Assembly (NCBI GenBank): GCA_963997635.1
Contig: CAXEND010000009.1
Span: forward strand, 1-64,000
Direction: 5' to 3'
Source: GCA-2728135 sp002728135
GTDB taxonomy: Bacteria; Pseudomonadota; Alphaproteobacteria; UBA828
Length of the DNA stretch: 64,000 nucleotides
Below are positions 24,527 through 34,162 of this stretch, in pieces (position 1 is the first letter of the stretch; every line of letters begins with the position of its first letter). The translations under genes were made by a program, and so were the position numbers. A model generated the notes under the pieces. It was not told where the DNA came from. It searched no databases and worked only from the letters and a program-made list of their open reading frames with translations.

Positions 24527-25831
24527 CTAAATTTTCTCAATTCTTATCATACAAGGCTCTTCTACTACTGCAGACAGTTTACTTACTGCCTTAAGGGCAA
24601 TACGAACAGCACCTTCTTTTGCATCGTGAGTAGTCAATACCACAGGGACAGCGTCACCAGGGTTTCTTGCACGCTGAATCATTGACTCTACAGATACATT
24701 TTGATCCCGAAGACAAGCCGAAATATCAGCTATAACTCCCGGTTTATCAACCAACATTAAACGAATATAATATGGTCCAACAATATCATCCATTGAGACA
24801 ATATTCTTTCTTTTTAGGTTATGAACCGGAATTCCAAATGTGTGTGTATACTGCCCTCTTGCAATATCAATCAAATCACTTACAACTGCAGATGCAGTAG
24901 CATTGCCGCCAGCTCCAGGCCCTTCAAAAATTGAGTTGCCAACAAAACTGCCGTTTATGACAACCGCATTATTCACGCCATCAACACGTGCAATTGTAGA
25001 TTCTTCTGAAATCATGCAAGGATGAACTCTATTTTCAATTCCAGCCAATGTTTGTCTGGCTATCGCTAATAGCTTCACTCTATATCCTAGTTCTGCAGCA
25101 TAAGCGATATCTAGAGCACTTACATGCCTGATACCTTCTATATGAATAGATTCAAAGTCAGGTTTCATGCCAAATGCTAAACTACTCAAAAGGCAAATTT
25201 TATGAGCCGAGTCAGCACCATCTATATCAGCAGATGGTTCACTTTCAGCATAACCAAGTTGTTGTGCTTCTCTCAGAACATCATTAAATTCAATAGGATT
25301 TCCGTTAGAAATTGAATTATACATTCTTGTTAGAATAAAATTACATGTTCCATTTAGAATTCCAAACACACCTAATATGCTGTTGCCGGCAAAGCCTTCA
25401 CGCATAGATTTTATAATTGGAATACCACCGGCTACTGCAGCCTCGAAACATAACTGGACACCTTTTTCTTCAGCTAAATTAGATAATTTATCTCCATGGA
25501 TAGCCAACATTGCTTTATTTGCTGTTACAAGATGCTTTCCTGAAGATAAAGCTGCTCGAGTCAAATCAAGAGCAACCCCAGACTCGCCGCCTATTAACTC
25601 GCAGACAACATCTATATCTGGACACTCTGCCATTGTGAGAGGATCGTCTACCCATTTTACTTTAGAAAAATCAAAATCTCTTAATTTTTCTTTATTTCTG
25701 GCACTTACCATTAATATTTCTATCTGCCTGCCACAACGTTCTTCAATTATGCTCTTTTCTTTTAAGAGCAAATTGAAAAGTCCTGAGCCTACATTGCCAA
25801 GGCCAGCCACACCTATACGTAAGGACTTCAA
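24527..25831 (-). CDS. hom: Homoserine dehydrogenase
   Basis: The 434-residue enzyme reduces aspartate semialdehyde to homoserine for threonine and methionine synthesis. The N-terminal NAD(P)-binding motif is GLGNVGSG (10-17), the catalytic core includes 'GILNGTCNFILTRM' and 'GYAESEPSADIDGADSAHKICLL', and a C-terminal ACT domain (about 355-434, starting 'YYIRLMLVDKPGVIADIS') suggests feedback control by threonine. It is followed by glpX after 23 bases. Confidence 0.97.
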   Translation of the reverse strand: MKSLRIGVAGLGNVGSGLFNLLLKEKSIIEERCGRQIEILMVSARNKEKLRDFDFSKVKWVDDPLTMAECPDIDVVCELIGGESGVALDLTRAALSSGKHLVTANKAMLAIHGDKLSNLAEEKGVQLCFEAAVAGGIPIIKSMREGFAGNSILGVFGILNGTCNFILTRMYNSISNGNPIEFNDVLREAQQLGYAESEPSADIDGADSAHKICLLSSLAFGMKPDFESIHIEGIRHVSALDIAYAAELGYRVKLLAIARQTLAGIENRVHPCMISEESTIARVDGVNNAVVINGSFVGNSIFEGPGAGGNATASAVVSDLIDIARGQYTHTFGIPVHNLKRKNIVSMDDIVGPYYIRLMLVDKPGVIADISACLRDQNVSVESMIQRARNPGDAVPVVLTTHDAKEGAVRIALKAVSKLSAVVEEPCMIRIEKI

Positions 25832-25907
25832 TTTTCATTTCCTATAAAATAAATTTTATATAAATTTCTGAACTAAGTGTTTTCAAAAAACAGCTCCAAA
25901 ACAAAAA

Positions 25908-27107
25908 CTAATATTCAATATATATTTCTGTTCTCTGATTCTCGCGTTCACCAGATGGCATATATTCATGGGCAACTGGCTCTTTGTCAGCCATCGCTAT
26001 TACCTCAAGCTTATCTGCTGGTACTCCATGTCGCATCAAAATTTTTGCAACCACATTAGCTCGATCAACCGAAATATTAAAATTCACAATTTTTCTATCA
26101 TCAATCTCTAAATCTCGAGTTCTACTACTAGCATGTCCAATAACCTTAATAGTTCCTCCAAAATCAAGACAGAGCTTACTAACTTCTTTTAAAGTCTTAT
26201 GATCTTCTCCAGAAAGACCGCTAGATCCTGTCCCAAAATTTATGGTCGCAGCAAGAAAAGACACACGAGCTCCTGAAAACTCTTCTTTTAAACCAGATAC
26301 TTCGTTTTGCATTTGTGAGTCGGTCCATTCAGAGTCCTGCTGAGAATTAGAAGTGAGCTCAAGATCAATCTTATCACTTACAATTGATCCACCTGACTCA
26401 AAGAAACGTTTATTAAAATTATCTCTAAAAACATCGATTTCTTCTCCCAAACCTAAATGAATTGAATCAGATTCTATATAAACGTTAGATTGCTGACTAT
26501 TTCTAATATTTTCTGACCTATTAAAATTCTTAGAGGTATTTATTTCATCATTGAATGAGATGTCAGAGTTTATTAAATCATCACTGGGAGAATTACTATT
26601 TACGTCAGCTAGCCTTTGTTGCCCCGCTAATATTTCAGAATCTAAATCACCAACATCATCTACGTCAATAAAGTCATCCTCTAGATAACGACTTCTCAGG
26701 GTTTCTTCTGTATGGCGCGAATTATCTCTTACTGCTATAAGTCCCTCTTCTACCTGTGCAAGTTCCTCTGGATCAAATGAACGCCTAGAAACAGTATCAC
26801 TAGAGGTTAGAATAGGGAATTCCTCATCCTCATTAATCCATAAATCATCTTCAGATTCGTATACATTTGAATTATCAAGGATCAAGTCAGAGGAATTATC
26901 TTCATCATCTCCCCACAGATATCCCGTAAAATCCAAATCATCTAGATAGTTAGTAACGTCTAACTCTTCTGGCAACCATGAGCATGCACTCAAAAAGACA
27001 GCTGGAGTTATCAATACAAATATTATTACCGCAACTCTAGGCAGTGTCCTGATTTTACGGAGAAAAGAGACACCCCGCTTAAATTTCGATTTATGGGCCA
27101 TTTCCAT
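25908..27107 (-). CDS. OmpA-like envelope protein with long acidic linker
   Basis: The 399-residue protein has a basic N terminus and one hydrophobic segment (about 25-43) ending 'AVFLSACSW', so it is a membrane-anchored protein or a lipoprotein with Cys at 42. Residues about 50-280 are low-complexity, rich in Asp, Glu, Ser and Asn. The C-terminal 120 residues are an OmpA/peptidoglycan-binding domain ('IKVIGHASSRTR', 'VDRANVVAKILMRHGVPADKLEVIAMADKEPV', 'RENQRTEIYI'). AGGA precedes the ATG. It probably ties the envelope to peptidoglycan. It lies upstream of hom, 76 bases apart. Confidence 0.82.
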   Translation of the reverse strand: MEMAHKSKFKRGVSFLRKIRTLPRVAVIIFVLITPAVFLSACSWLPEELDVTNYLDDLDFTGYLWGDDEDNSSDLILDNSNVYESEDDLWINEDEEFPILTSSDTVSRRSFDPEELAQVEEGLIAVRDNSRHTEETLRSRYLEDDFIDVDDVGDLDSEILAGQQRLADVNSNSPSDDLINSDISFNDEINTSKNFNRSENIRNSQQSNVYIESDSIHLGLGEEIDVFRDNFNKRFFESGGSIVSDKIDLELTSNSQQDSEWTDSQMQNEVSGLKEEFSGARVSFLAATINFGTGSSGLSGEDHKTLKEVSKLCLDFGGTIKVIGHASSRTRDLEIDDRKIVNFNISVDRANVVAKILMRHGVPADKLEVIAMADKEPVAHEYMPSGERENQRTEIYIEY

Positions 27108-27386
27108 GCGTGTCCTGCCCTGTATTTAGCTGCTAAGCTTAATGACAATATATTTCATCATTGTTCCTACCACAGATTAGCAAAACTTGAAGGTCTTTTT
27201 TATAAATTTACCTATGAATATTGAAATTATATGAGTAAAGATGCCACATACCAACATATTCTGTCTTTAAAAATCGATTAACAATACATTTCTATCTGAA
27301 ATTAGCTTAAAAACCATTTATGTAAAATAAATAATTTAAAGATATTTATAATTTACCTCGGTTAAGTTGATAAAAAAACATGTAAA

Positions 27387-27911
27387 TTATTTATCAATGT
27401 AATTTCTAGCTAATTCTTTATAATCTCTAACTATCCTTGAGATTTCATTCAATTCGAAATTGGTTATTTCCCTTACCGGCTTTGCAGGCTTTCCCAACCA
27501 TACCTCCCCTGATTTGACTAGTTTCCCAGGTGATATAAGAGCTCCAGCCCCAACCCATGCACCTGTTTCTACAATCGCTCCATCCATAACAGTCGCACCC
27601 ATACCTATCATACAACCGTCATGAAGTTTACAGGCATGAATAAGACTCATATGACCGATTACAACATCTTGACCAATAATTGTCTGTCCTTCTTGACCTG
27701 AAACATGGATTACGGTTCCATCCTGTATATTTGTTCCGCAACCAATTGTAATATTATTTATATCTCCACGTATAACGCAGTTAAACCATACACTTGCATA
27801 ATTATTAATTTCAACACTTCCAACAATAATACTCCCCTTTGCCACATAAGCATCAGTGGCTATCTTTGGATCTATACCCTGATAACAGATTAAACTTCCA
27901 TCTACTGCCAT
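27387..27911 (-). CDS. Gamma-class carbonic anhydrase-like protein
   Basis: The 174-residue protein is a left-handed beta-helix of hexapeptide repeats. It carries the zinc histidines of the gamma carbonic anhydrase family in 'DGTVIHVSGQEG' and 'VVIGHMSLIHACKL', and 'YASVWFNCVIRGDINNITIGCGTNIQDG' matches the family N-terminal turns. Members hydrate CO2 or act as structural or acyltransferase-like relatives. It follows argC by 21 bases and is probably co-transcribed with it. Confidence 0.88.
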   Translation of the reverse strand: MAVDGSLICYQGIDPKIATDAYVAKGSIIVGSVEINNYASVWFNCVIRGDINNITIGCGTNIQDGTVIHVSGQEGQTIIGQDVVIGHMSLIHACKLHDGCMIGMGATVMDGAIVETGAWVGAGALISPGKLVKSGEVWLGKPAKPVREITNFELNEISRIVRDYKELARNYIDK

Positions 27912-27932
27912 AAAAATTTTCCTCTAAAAGAG

Positions 27933-28976
27933 TCACGGAAAAATAGATTCGTTTTCAAGGCCTGTTACTTCATTAAAACCATACATTAAATTAAAGTTCT
28001 GCAAAGCTTGGCCTGCAGAACCTTTTATAAGATTGTCAATTACAGAAATAATAACCGCCTGATCCTGAAGCCTGCCTTGGAAAACACTGATCAAGCATCT
28101 GTTGGTTCCATGAACATTCTTTATTGATGGATTAGTACCTTCATCTAAAACATCAACAAAGGGTTCATTATTAAATCGTTTAATTAGACATTGTCGAATA
28201 TCATTTATATCTTGACCACTTTTAAGGTTAACATAAATTGTTGTCAGAATACCCCGGGTAATTGGTACTATGTGGGGAGTAAAATTAATTTGCACATTTT
28301 GCCCATAAGCTATGGATAACCCCTGTTCTATTTCAGGTCCGTGTCGATGAACTCCAACACCATATGCTCTAAAATTTTCATTAATTTCTGAAAATAATAA
28401 ATCCTGTTTAAGCTCACGACCAGCACCACTAACGCCTGATTTTGCATCAATAACAATATTATTTGGTAAAATTAGGTTTTGCTCAAAAAGAGGTATCAGC
28501 GGTATCTGAGCACCAGTCGGGTAACATCCAGGACAAGCGACTAACTTGGCTTGACTAATTTCATTTTTAAAAAATTCAGTTAGTCCATATACAGCTTCCT
28601 CTTGTAGTTTTTTCGCCGCATGCTTCACACCATAAACAGACTCATATTTTGTTACGTTTGAAAAGCGAAAATCTGCTGACAGATCAATAATCTTAATCTT
28701 ATCAGGTAAGGACTTGACAACTTCATGGGTTTTCCCATGCGGTAGACAACAAAATACAACCTCAATTTCTTCCCAATTAACCTGTTCTAATCTGATCAAA
28801 TCTGGCAAGCCGGAGTTAACAAAATTTGGAAAAATATTTCCTAAAGCCATACCAGCATGGCGTTCACCTGTAAGAGCTACTGGCTTGCAAGCAGGATGGT
28901 TATTTAAAAGACGTAACATTTCTCCACCGGTATACCCACTAGCACCCAGCACAGCTACATGCACATTAGATGACAT
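27933..28976 (-). CDS. argC: N-acetyl-gamma-glutamyl-phosphate reductase
   Basis: The 347-residue enzyme catalyses the third step of arginine synthesis, reducing N-acetylglutamyl phosphate to the semialdehyde. 'VLGASGYTGGEMLRLLNNHP' (9-28) is the NADP-binding start, 'CCLPHGKTHEV' and the catalytic Cys in 'LVACPGCYPTGAQIPLIPL' are intact, and 'GVGVHRHGPEIEQGLS' follows. Downstream of rplM-rpsI, its location is typical for alphaproteobacteria. Confidence 0.96.
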   Translation of the reverse strand: MSSNVHVAVLGASGYTGGEMLRLLNNHPACKPVALTGERHAGMALGNIFPNFVNSGLPDLIRLEQVNWEEIEVVFCCLPHGKTHEVVKSLPDKIKIIDLSADFRFSNVTKYESVYGVKHAAKKLQEEAVYGLTEFFKNEISQAKLVACPGCYPTGAQIPLIPLFEQNLILPNNIVIDAKSGVSGAGRELKQDLLFSEINENFRAYGVGVHRHGPEIEQGLSIAYGQNVQINFTPHIVPITRGILTTIYVNLKSGQDINDIRQCLIKRFNNEPFVDVLDEGTNPSIKNVHGTNRCLISVFQGRLQDQAVIISVIDNLIKGSAGQALQNFNLMYGFNEVTGLENESIFP

Positions 28977-29175
28977 AATAATTAATCTCTTTTTTTAAAA
29001 TTAACATAGCTTATTAATCCTACATATATAAGTTAGATCCAGTAATTGGAAACTTATAAAAAAGCCTAGAAATGTTTATTTCGGAACTTTTAATCATTGG
29101 TAGAATCGTATGTATAAATATATATATCTATATTCAATAAATTTCTGATATTTATAAATAGCTTTATTCACTAAA

Positions 29176-29206
29176 TAAAAAAAGGGCTGATAAAATGCAA
29201 CCCTTA
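29176..29206 (-). terminator. Rho-independent terminator after rpsI
   Basis: On the minus strand AAGGGTTG and CAGCCCTT pair over eight bases (one G-T pair) around an eight-base loop, followed by seven T residues. It lies about 30 bases past the rpsI stop and is the clearest terminator in the window; it closes the rplM-rpsI transcript before argC. Confidence 0.85.
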
Positions 29207-29235
29207 GTCTATGTCTGATTTTATAAAAAATAAAA

Positions 29236-29721
29236 TCAACGCTTAGAAAATTGGAAACTGCGACGTGCTTTTCGTTTTCCATATTTCTTCCGCTCGACTA
29301 CTCTGCTGTCACGGGTTAAAAAACCACCAGCCTTTAGAGCTTTTCTAAGTTCAGGTTCTCTCAACACTAACGCTTTACTTATCCCGTGACGAACTGCTCC
29401 TGCTTGACCGGATAGCCCTCCTCCACCTACGGTGCAAACAACATCATATTCTGTTGCTCTCTGAGCAGCAGCAAAAGGCTGGTTTACTATCATCCGGAGA
29501 GCAGGTCTTGCAAAATAATTCAAAATTTCTTTGTTATTAATAGTTATCTTACCATTGCCAGGTTTTAGCCAGACGCGTGCTATAGCATCTTTACGCTTAC
29601 CGGTGGCATAAGTTCTTCCATGATCATCAATTTGAGGCTCAGCTACAGAAGTTTCCATAATGCCAGTAGCTACATCACTTAAGGGCGCAAAGGCTCCAGT
29701 ATTTTCTTTTTCCTCAGCCAC
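29236..29721 (-). CDS. rpsI: 30S ribosomal protein S9
   Basis: The 161-residue protein has an acidic N-terminal extension of about 35 residues, as in other alphaproteobacteria, followed by the S9 core 'GRTYATGKRKDAIARVWLKPG', 'GGGLSGQAGAVRHGISKAL' and the basic tail 'RKKYGKRKARRSFQFSKR'. The C-terminal Ser-Lys-Arg reaches the ribosomal P-site tRNA. It overlaps the end of rplM by eight bases and ends before a strong terminator. Confidence 0.98.
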   Translation of the reverse strand: MAEEKENTGAFAPLSDVATGIMETSVAEPQIDDHGRTYATGKRKDAIARVWLKPGNGKITINNKEILNYFARPALRMIVNQPFAAAQRATEYDVVCTVGGGGLSGQAGAVRHGISKALVLREPELRKALKAGGFLTRDSRVVERKKYGKRKARRSFQFSKR

Positions 29722-30187
29722 GTAACGAGTTCCTCTTATTCTTGGGGTTTATAACTGAAAGGTCTAATACTTTGGGTTTTTGAGCTTCATGAGGATGCTC
29801 AGCACCTGCATAAACTTTGAGATTTCCTAGCTGTTGTTTACCCAATGGACCTTTTGGTATCATGCGCTTAACTGCATTTTTAACTACTGTTTCTGGAGTT
29901 TTACCAGACAATAATTTCCCCGCCGTACGGCTTTTAATGCCCCCAGGATAACCTGTGTGCCAAAAGTAGTACTTATTCTCCAGCTTGCGGCCTGTAAGCT
30001 TTACTCGTTCAGCATTTATAACAATAATGTTATCTCCACAATCCATATTTGGGGTGTAAGTAGGTTTGTGCTTACCTCTGAGACGCGTTGCAACCTCTGC
30101 AGCTAATCGACCTAAAACTACATCCTCTGCATCGATAATTAACCATTGCTTATCTAAATCAGATACCTTCGCACTATATGTCTTCAT
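29714..30187 (-). CDS. rplM: 50S ribosomal protein L13
   Basis: The 157-residue protein matches L13 throughout: 'WLIIDAEDVVLGRLAAEVATRLRGKHKP' in the N-terminal third, 'GDNIIVINAERVKLTGRKLENKYYFWHTGYPGG' and 'MIPKGPLGKQQLGNLKVYAGAEHPHEAQKP'. It is the first gene of the rplM-rpsI unit and is divergent from an enoyl-CoA hydratase gene, with about 245 bases of promoter space between. Confidence 0.98.
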   Translation of the reverse strand: MKTYSAKVSDLDKQWLIIDAEDVVLGRLAAEVATRLRGKHKPTYTPNMDCGDNIIVINAERVKLTGRKLENKYYFWHTGYPGGIKSRTAGKLLSGKTPETVVKNAVKRMIPKGPLGKQQLGNLKVYAGAEHPHEAQKPKVLDLSVINPKNKRNSLRG

Positions 30188-30433
30188 CTCTAAAACCTAA
30201 AACTTTTTGTAAACATAACAAATTAAATAAAATAACATTCGCATGTTATTTTGGCTTAACATAAATGTGATGGAATATGGCACTATTTTTCTTTATGTCA
30301 ATAAATTTTACAAATAACTTCAATAGGTTGGAAGTAGGTATTATATTACCTACAAAAATTTTAAAAGAAACACCTAGCTCTTTCTTTTTAGTAAGTTTAT
30401 GTTTTGTTGCTGTTAAGTTAATACGGGTATAAA

Positions 30434-31252
30434 TTGATGACGAATACATTAATTCAAAACAAAACTAAACAAAAGAACCAAAAACCCCTACTTAGAGAAG
30501 ATAATAAGGGGGTTACCTTTTTGACACTCAATCGACCAGAAAAACACAATAGCTTAAATCTTGAACTACTTAAATGCTTGCAACAAGAACTCCAAAAAAT
30601 TGCAGAGAGTAAATCAATAAGAGTGGTGATTATTGCATCAACCGGAACCTCTTTCTGTGCTGGACATGACCTAATTGAATTAAAGAATATGTCAAAACAT
30701 AAGGAATTAAAATCATTATTCCTACTTTGCAGTAGCATCATGGAAAGTATAACTGAATTGCCTCAACCTGTTATTGCTCAAGTTCAAGGCATGGCCACAG
30801 CAGCTGGCTGCCAACTAGTGGCTACATGCGATCTTGCCATAGCAAGTGATAATACTAATTTTTGTACTCCAGGTGTTAACATTGGTCTGTTCTGCTCCAC
30901 ACCAATGGTTGCACTATCAAGAAATATTACAAACAAAAGGGCTATGGAGATGCTTCTTACAGGAGAAAATATAAATGCATTGACTGCTCTAGAATGGGGT
31001 TTAATTAATCGAGTTGTTCCGCCTGATGAGTTAAAAAACCAAACCAGTCTCCTTGCAAATAAGATTGCACAAAAGCCATACAAAACAATAAAAATTGGCA
31101 AAAAAGCTTTCTATAACCAGCTAAATATGGATCTCCATAAAGCTTATATTTATACGAGTCAGATAATGGCTGAGAACATGCTTTCGGATGATGCAGAAGA
31201 AGGTATAAATGCTTTTACAGAAAACCGTGAACCATCTTGGCCTCAATCATAG
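30434..31252 (+). CDS. Enoyl-CoA hydratase/isomerase family protein
   Basis: The 272-residue crotonase-fold protein has the oxyanion-hole segments 'GTSFCAGHDLIEL' (about 70-82) and 'VQGMATAAGCQLVATCDLAIA' (about 116-136), then 'GLFCSTPMVALSRNI' and 'LLTGENINALTALEWGLIN'. It resembles bacterial ECHDC3-like hydratases rather than the fatty acid oxidation enzyme. It is followed within five bases by a CoA-binding protein gene, a pairing seen next to rplM in other alphaproteobacteria. Confidence 0.87.
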   Translation: MMTNTLIQNKTKQKNQKPLLREDNKGVTFLTLNRPEKHNSLNLELLKCLQQELQKIAESKSIRVVIIASTGTSFCAGHDLIELKNMSKHKELKSLFLLCSSIMESITELPQPVIAQVQGMATAAGCQLVATCDLAIASDNTNFCTPGVNIGLFCSTPMVALSRNITNKRAMEMLLTGENINALTALEWGLINRVVPPDELKNQTSLLANKIAQKPYKTIKIGKKAFYNQLNMDLHKAYIYTSQIMAENMLSDDAEEGINAFTENREPSWPQS

Positions 31253-31256
31253 ACAA

Positions 31257-31748
31257 ATGCTTTCCGAACAAACCAAAAATAATAAAGTCACTAAGTCCAA
31301 ACAAATGGGAAATAGCTTTACTTACTCTGACAGTCAAATTCTAAGAATCCTTAATTCTGTAAAAACTATAGCAATAATAGGTGCAAGTATTACTGAGAAA
31401 AGAACTAGTCATATTCTCATGAAATATCTCCAGGGTAAAGGCTATAGAATAATCCCTATCAACCCAAACTATTCCGGTAAGAAAATTCTTAGCGAGGAGG
31501 TGTATCCATCATTATCTGAATGCAATCAACAGATTGATATGGTTGATGTGTTCCTAAAAAATTGTCAAATCACAGAAATTGCGGAGGAATCAGCCTTAAA
31601 TAAAAATAGACTAAAAATAAAATGTCTATGGACACAACTTGGATTAATAAATTTACAAGCACACAAAATCGCCTCAGCAGCTGGTATTGAAGTGATAATG
31701 GATAGATGTCCCAAAATCGAGTATTCGCGTTTATCAAAGAAATATTAA
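31257..31748 (+). CDS. CoA-binding domain protein (YccU-like)
   Basis: The product is about 163 residues from ATG 31257, four bases after the hydratase stop; Met at 31305 (MGNSF) is an alternative start. The CoA_binding-2 fold is visible: 'ILNSVKTIAIIGASITEKRTSHILMKYLQGKGYRIIPINPNY', 'VYPSLSECNQQIDMVDVFLK' and a C-terminal 'VIMDRCPKIEYSRL'. The family binds CoA through a Rossmann-like domain and its physiological role is unsettled. Translational coupling with the hydratase is likely. Confidence 0.82.
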   Translation: MLSEQTKNNKVTKSKQMGNSFTYSDSQILRILNSVKTIAIIGASITEKRTSHILMKYLQGKGYRIIPINPNYSGKKILSEEVYPSLSECNQQIDMVDVFLKNCQITEIAEESALNKNRLKIKCLWTQLGLINLQAHKIASAAGIEVIMDRCPKIEYSRLSKKY

Positions 31749-31981
31749 TCGGAATAAAAAACAAAAGTTTTTATAATTCGAGATTAAGGTTTATGCTAAA
31801 TTCAAAGATAAACTTGTAAAATACAATAAATAACTTGAATAATACTGATGATGGAATTTTATACTTCAGATTTTATTTTGAGGGTTTATAATTATGTTAA
31901 CTTTAAAAATCTATTTACTGGATAGGTCACTCATAAAATAAATACTGTTAGAAATTAGTCTTAAATACGGAGTAATATATA

Positions 31982-32977
31982 ATGAAGGTTATTCTGGCAG
32001 AACCAAGAGGTTTTTGTGCAGGTGTTGAACGTGCGGTTGAAATTGTTGAGAGAGCCCTTGAGGTATTTGGACCTCCTGTATATGTCCGTCATGAAATTGT
32101 TCATAACAAAAGGGTTGTAGATAACCTTAAAGAAAAAGGTGCTGTATTTGTGGAGGAACTTGATGAAGTTCCAGATGGTGGTGTCACTATTTTCAGTGCT
32201 CATGGAGTATCTGAAAAAGTCGAGAACACTGCCGAAAAACGAGGATTACCTGTAATAGATGCGACCTGTCCACTAGTTGCAAAAGTTCATATCGAGGCAA
32301 TTAGATATGAAAATGAAGGTAAAGAAGTTGTACTTATAGGACACGAGGGGCATCCAGAAGTTGAAGGTACTAGTGGGCGAGTAAAGAAAGGTGTTCATAT
32401 TGTAGCAACTCCAGATGATGTAGCCCACCTTAAAGTAAGCAACCCAGACCAGGTGGCATATGTAACACAGACAACTTTATCTGTAGATGATACAAGGGAA
32501 GTTATTGAAGCTCTCAAAAATCGTTATCCCAATATCTCTGGGCCTGATGTAAAAGATATATGCTATGCAACACAAAACCGCCAAGCATCAGTTAGGCTAC
32601 TTGCAGAAGAAGTCGATATGATACTGGTTGTTGGAGCAAAGAATAGCTCAAACTCGAATCGTCTACGAGATCTTGGTGAAGAAATGGGTGTGCCAACACA
32701 CCTCATCAATGACGCACGAGATGTAAACCCTAATTGGTTTGAAAAAATAAAGAAAATCGGCATCACTGCAGGTGCATCTGCACCCGAACTTCTTGTTCAA
32801 GAGGTAGTTAGCCGCATAAGAGAACTTGGTAATGTAGAACTTTGTATTCAGGATGGTATCAAAGAGCGAGTTAGATTTAAACTGCCAACTGAACTTGTAA
32901 AACAAGGCGAAGATGGTAAAACTCCCATTCCAGAGAATGGTAAAAATATTACCGATTCTTCATTCAATTTTTCATGA
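31982..32977 (+). CDS. ispH: 4-hydroxy-3-methylbut-2-enyl diphosphate reductase
   Basis: The 331-residue Fe-S enzyme performs the last step of the MEP pathway, giving IPP and DMAPP. The three cluster cysteines are visible: Cys12 in 'PRGFCAGVERAV', then 'DATCPLVAKVH' and 'DICYATQNRQ'. Substrate-binding histidines lie in 'VRHEIVHN' and 'GHEGHPE'. 'AGASAPE' near the C terminus is normal. GGAG lies eight bases before the ATG. It is followed by hpnH, tying precursor supply to hopanoids. Confidence 0.97.
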   Translation: MKVILAEPRGFCAGVERAVEIVERALEVFGPPVYVRHEIVHNKRVVDNLKEKGAVFVEELDEVPDGGVTIFSAHGVSEKVENTAEKRGLPVIDATCPLVAKVHIEAIRYENEGKEVVLIGHEGHPEVEGTSGRVKKGVHIVATPDDVAHLKVSNPDQVAYVTQTTLSVDDTREVIEALKNRYPNISGPDVKDICYATQNRQASVRLLAEEVDMILVVGAKNSSNSNRLRDLGEEMGVPTHLINDARDVNPNWFEKIKKIGITAGASAPELLVQEVVSRIRELGNVELCIQDGIKERVRFKLPTELVKQGEDGKTPIPENGKNITDSSFNFS

Positions 32978-33017
32978 TTCTTCTAAATTTAAAACTCATC
33001 AAAATGGTAATTATCTA

Positions 33018-34142
33018 ATGTCTGTTCCAGCAATTCAAACAATTAGAGTAGGTGCTTATATTATAAAAAAACGCCTATCAGGAAAAAAAAAGTTTCCACT
33101 AGTTCTAATGCTAGAGCCCCTCTTTCGTTGCAACCTTGCCTGCCCGGGTTGCGGAAAAATTGATTATCCGAAAGAAATACTCAACCAAAGACTAAGTCTA
33201 AAAGAGTGCTTAGATGCAGTTGATGAGTGTGGTGCACCAATAGTTTCTATACCAGGTGGGGAACCACTTATACATAATGAAATAAAAGAAATTGTTGAAC
33301 AAATAGTTTATAGGAAAAAATTTGTTTATTTGTGTACTAATGCACTTTTATTGGAAAAAAAATTAGTAGATTTTAAACCTTCTCCCTACCTTACATTTTC
33401 TGTTCATTTAGATGGCTTAGAGTCGGCACATGACAAAGCCGTAGACCAGAGAGGAACATTTAAACGTGCAACCAGTGCAATACGGGCAGCAAAAAATAAA
33501 GGCTTTAGAGTAAACGTAAATTCTACAATTTTCGATGGACATCCTGCCGAGGAAATTGCAGAATTCTTTGATTATGCAACTCATGAATTAGGCGTTGATG
33601 CGATTACAGTATCACCCGGCTATTCATATGAAAGAGCTGAGGATCAAGATCACTTCCTAAACAGAGCTAAAACAAAAAACCTATTTAGAGAAATATTTGA
33701 ACTAGGTAAAGGACATAGGTGGAAATTTAGTCAATCAAGTTTGTTTCTAAATTTTTTAGCTGGCAATGAAAGTTATGAATGCACTCCTTGGGGTAATCCA
33801 ACGCGAAATATTTTTGGCTGGCAAAAACCATGTTACCTGATTGGTGAGGGATATACTTCTACTTTCAAGGAGCTCATGGATGACACTCCATGGGACAAGT
33901 ATGGAACTGGACGATACGAAAAATGTAAAGACTGCATGGTTCACTGCGGTTATGAAGCGACGGCTGTTGAAGATACGATATCAAAACCAATAAAGGCTCT
34001 ATTAGTTAATTTATTGGGAATTAAAACTAAGGGGCCTATGGCACCAGAACCCGCCTACAATAATGCTAGAGAAGCCGAAGACTTACATGAAAAACATGTA
34101 AAACAAAAACTTGAAGAGATAAGAAGCACAGAAACCCCTTGA
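33018..34142 (+). CDS. hpnH: Adenosyl-hopene transferase HpnH (radical SAM)
   Basis: From ATG 33018 the 374-residue protein begins MSVPAIQTIRVGAYIIKKRL, as HpnH proteins do. An upstream in-frame ATG would overlap ispH and adds unrelated sequence. The radical SAM cluster motif is 'RCNLACPGCGK' (CX3CX2C), with 'VSIPGGEPLIHNEI' and 'VHLDGLESAHD' following. A cysteine-rich C-terminal part includes 'CKDCMVHCGYE'. The enzyme adds the 5'-deoxyadenosyl group to diploptene, the first step to extended C35 hopanoids. Confidence 0.96.
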   Translation: MSVPAIQTIRVGAYIIKKRLSGKKKFPLVLMLEPLFRCNLACPGCGKIDYPKEILNQRLSLKECLDAVDECGAPIVSIPGGEPLIHNEIKEIVEQIVYRKKFVYLCTNALLLEKKLVDFKPSPYLTFSVHLDGLESAHDKAVDQRGTFKRATSAIRAAKNKGFRVNVNSTIFDGHPAEEIAEFFDYATHELGVDAITVSPGYSYERAEDQDHFLNRAKTKNLFREIFELGKGHRWKFSQSSLFLNFLAGNESYECTPWGNPTRNIFGWQKPCYLIGEGYTSTFKELMDDTPWDKYGTGRYEKCKDCMVHCGYEATAVEDTISKPIKALLVNLLGIKTKGPMAPEPAYNNAREAEDLHEKHVKQKLEEIRSTETP

Positions 34143-34162
34143 TTAATATTGTAATATATTGA

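Noticed and set aside
32913..33017. Upstream ATG for hpnH overlapping ispH
   Set aside because: The extra 35 residues do not resemble HpnH, whose family N terminus begins at ATG 33018.
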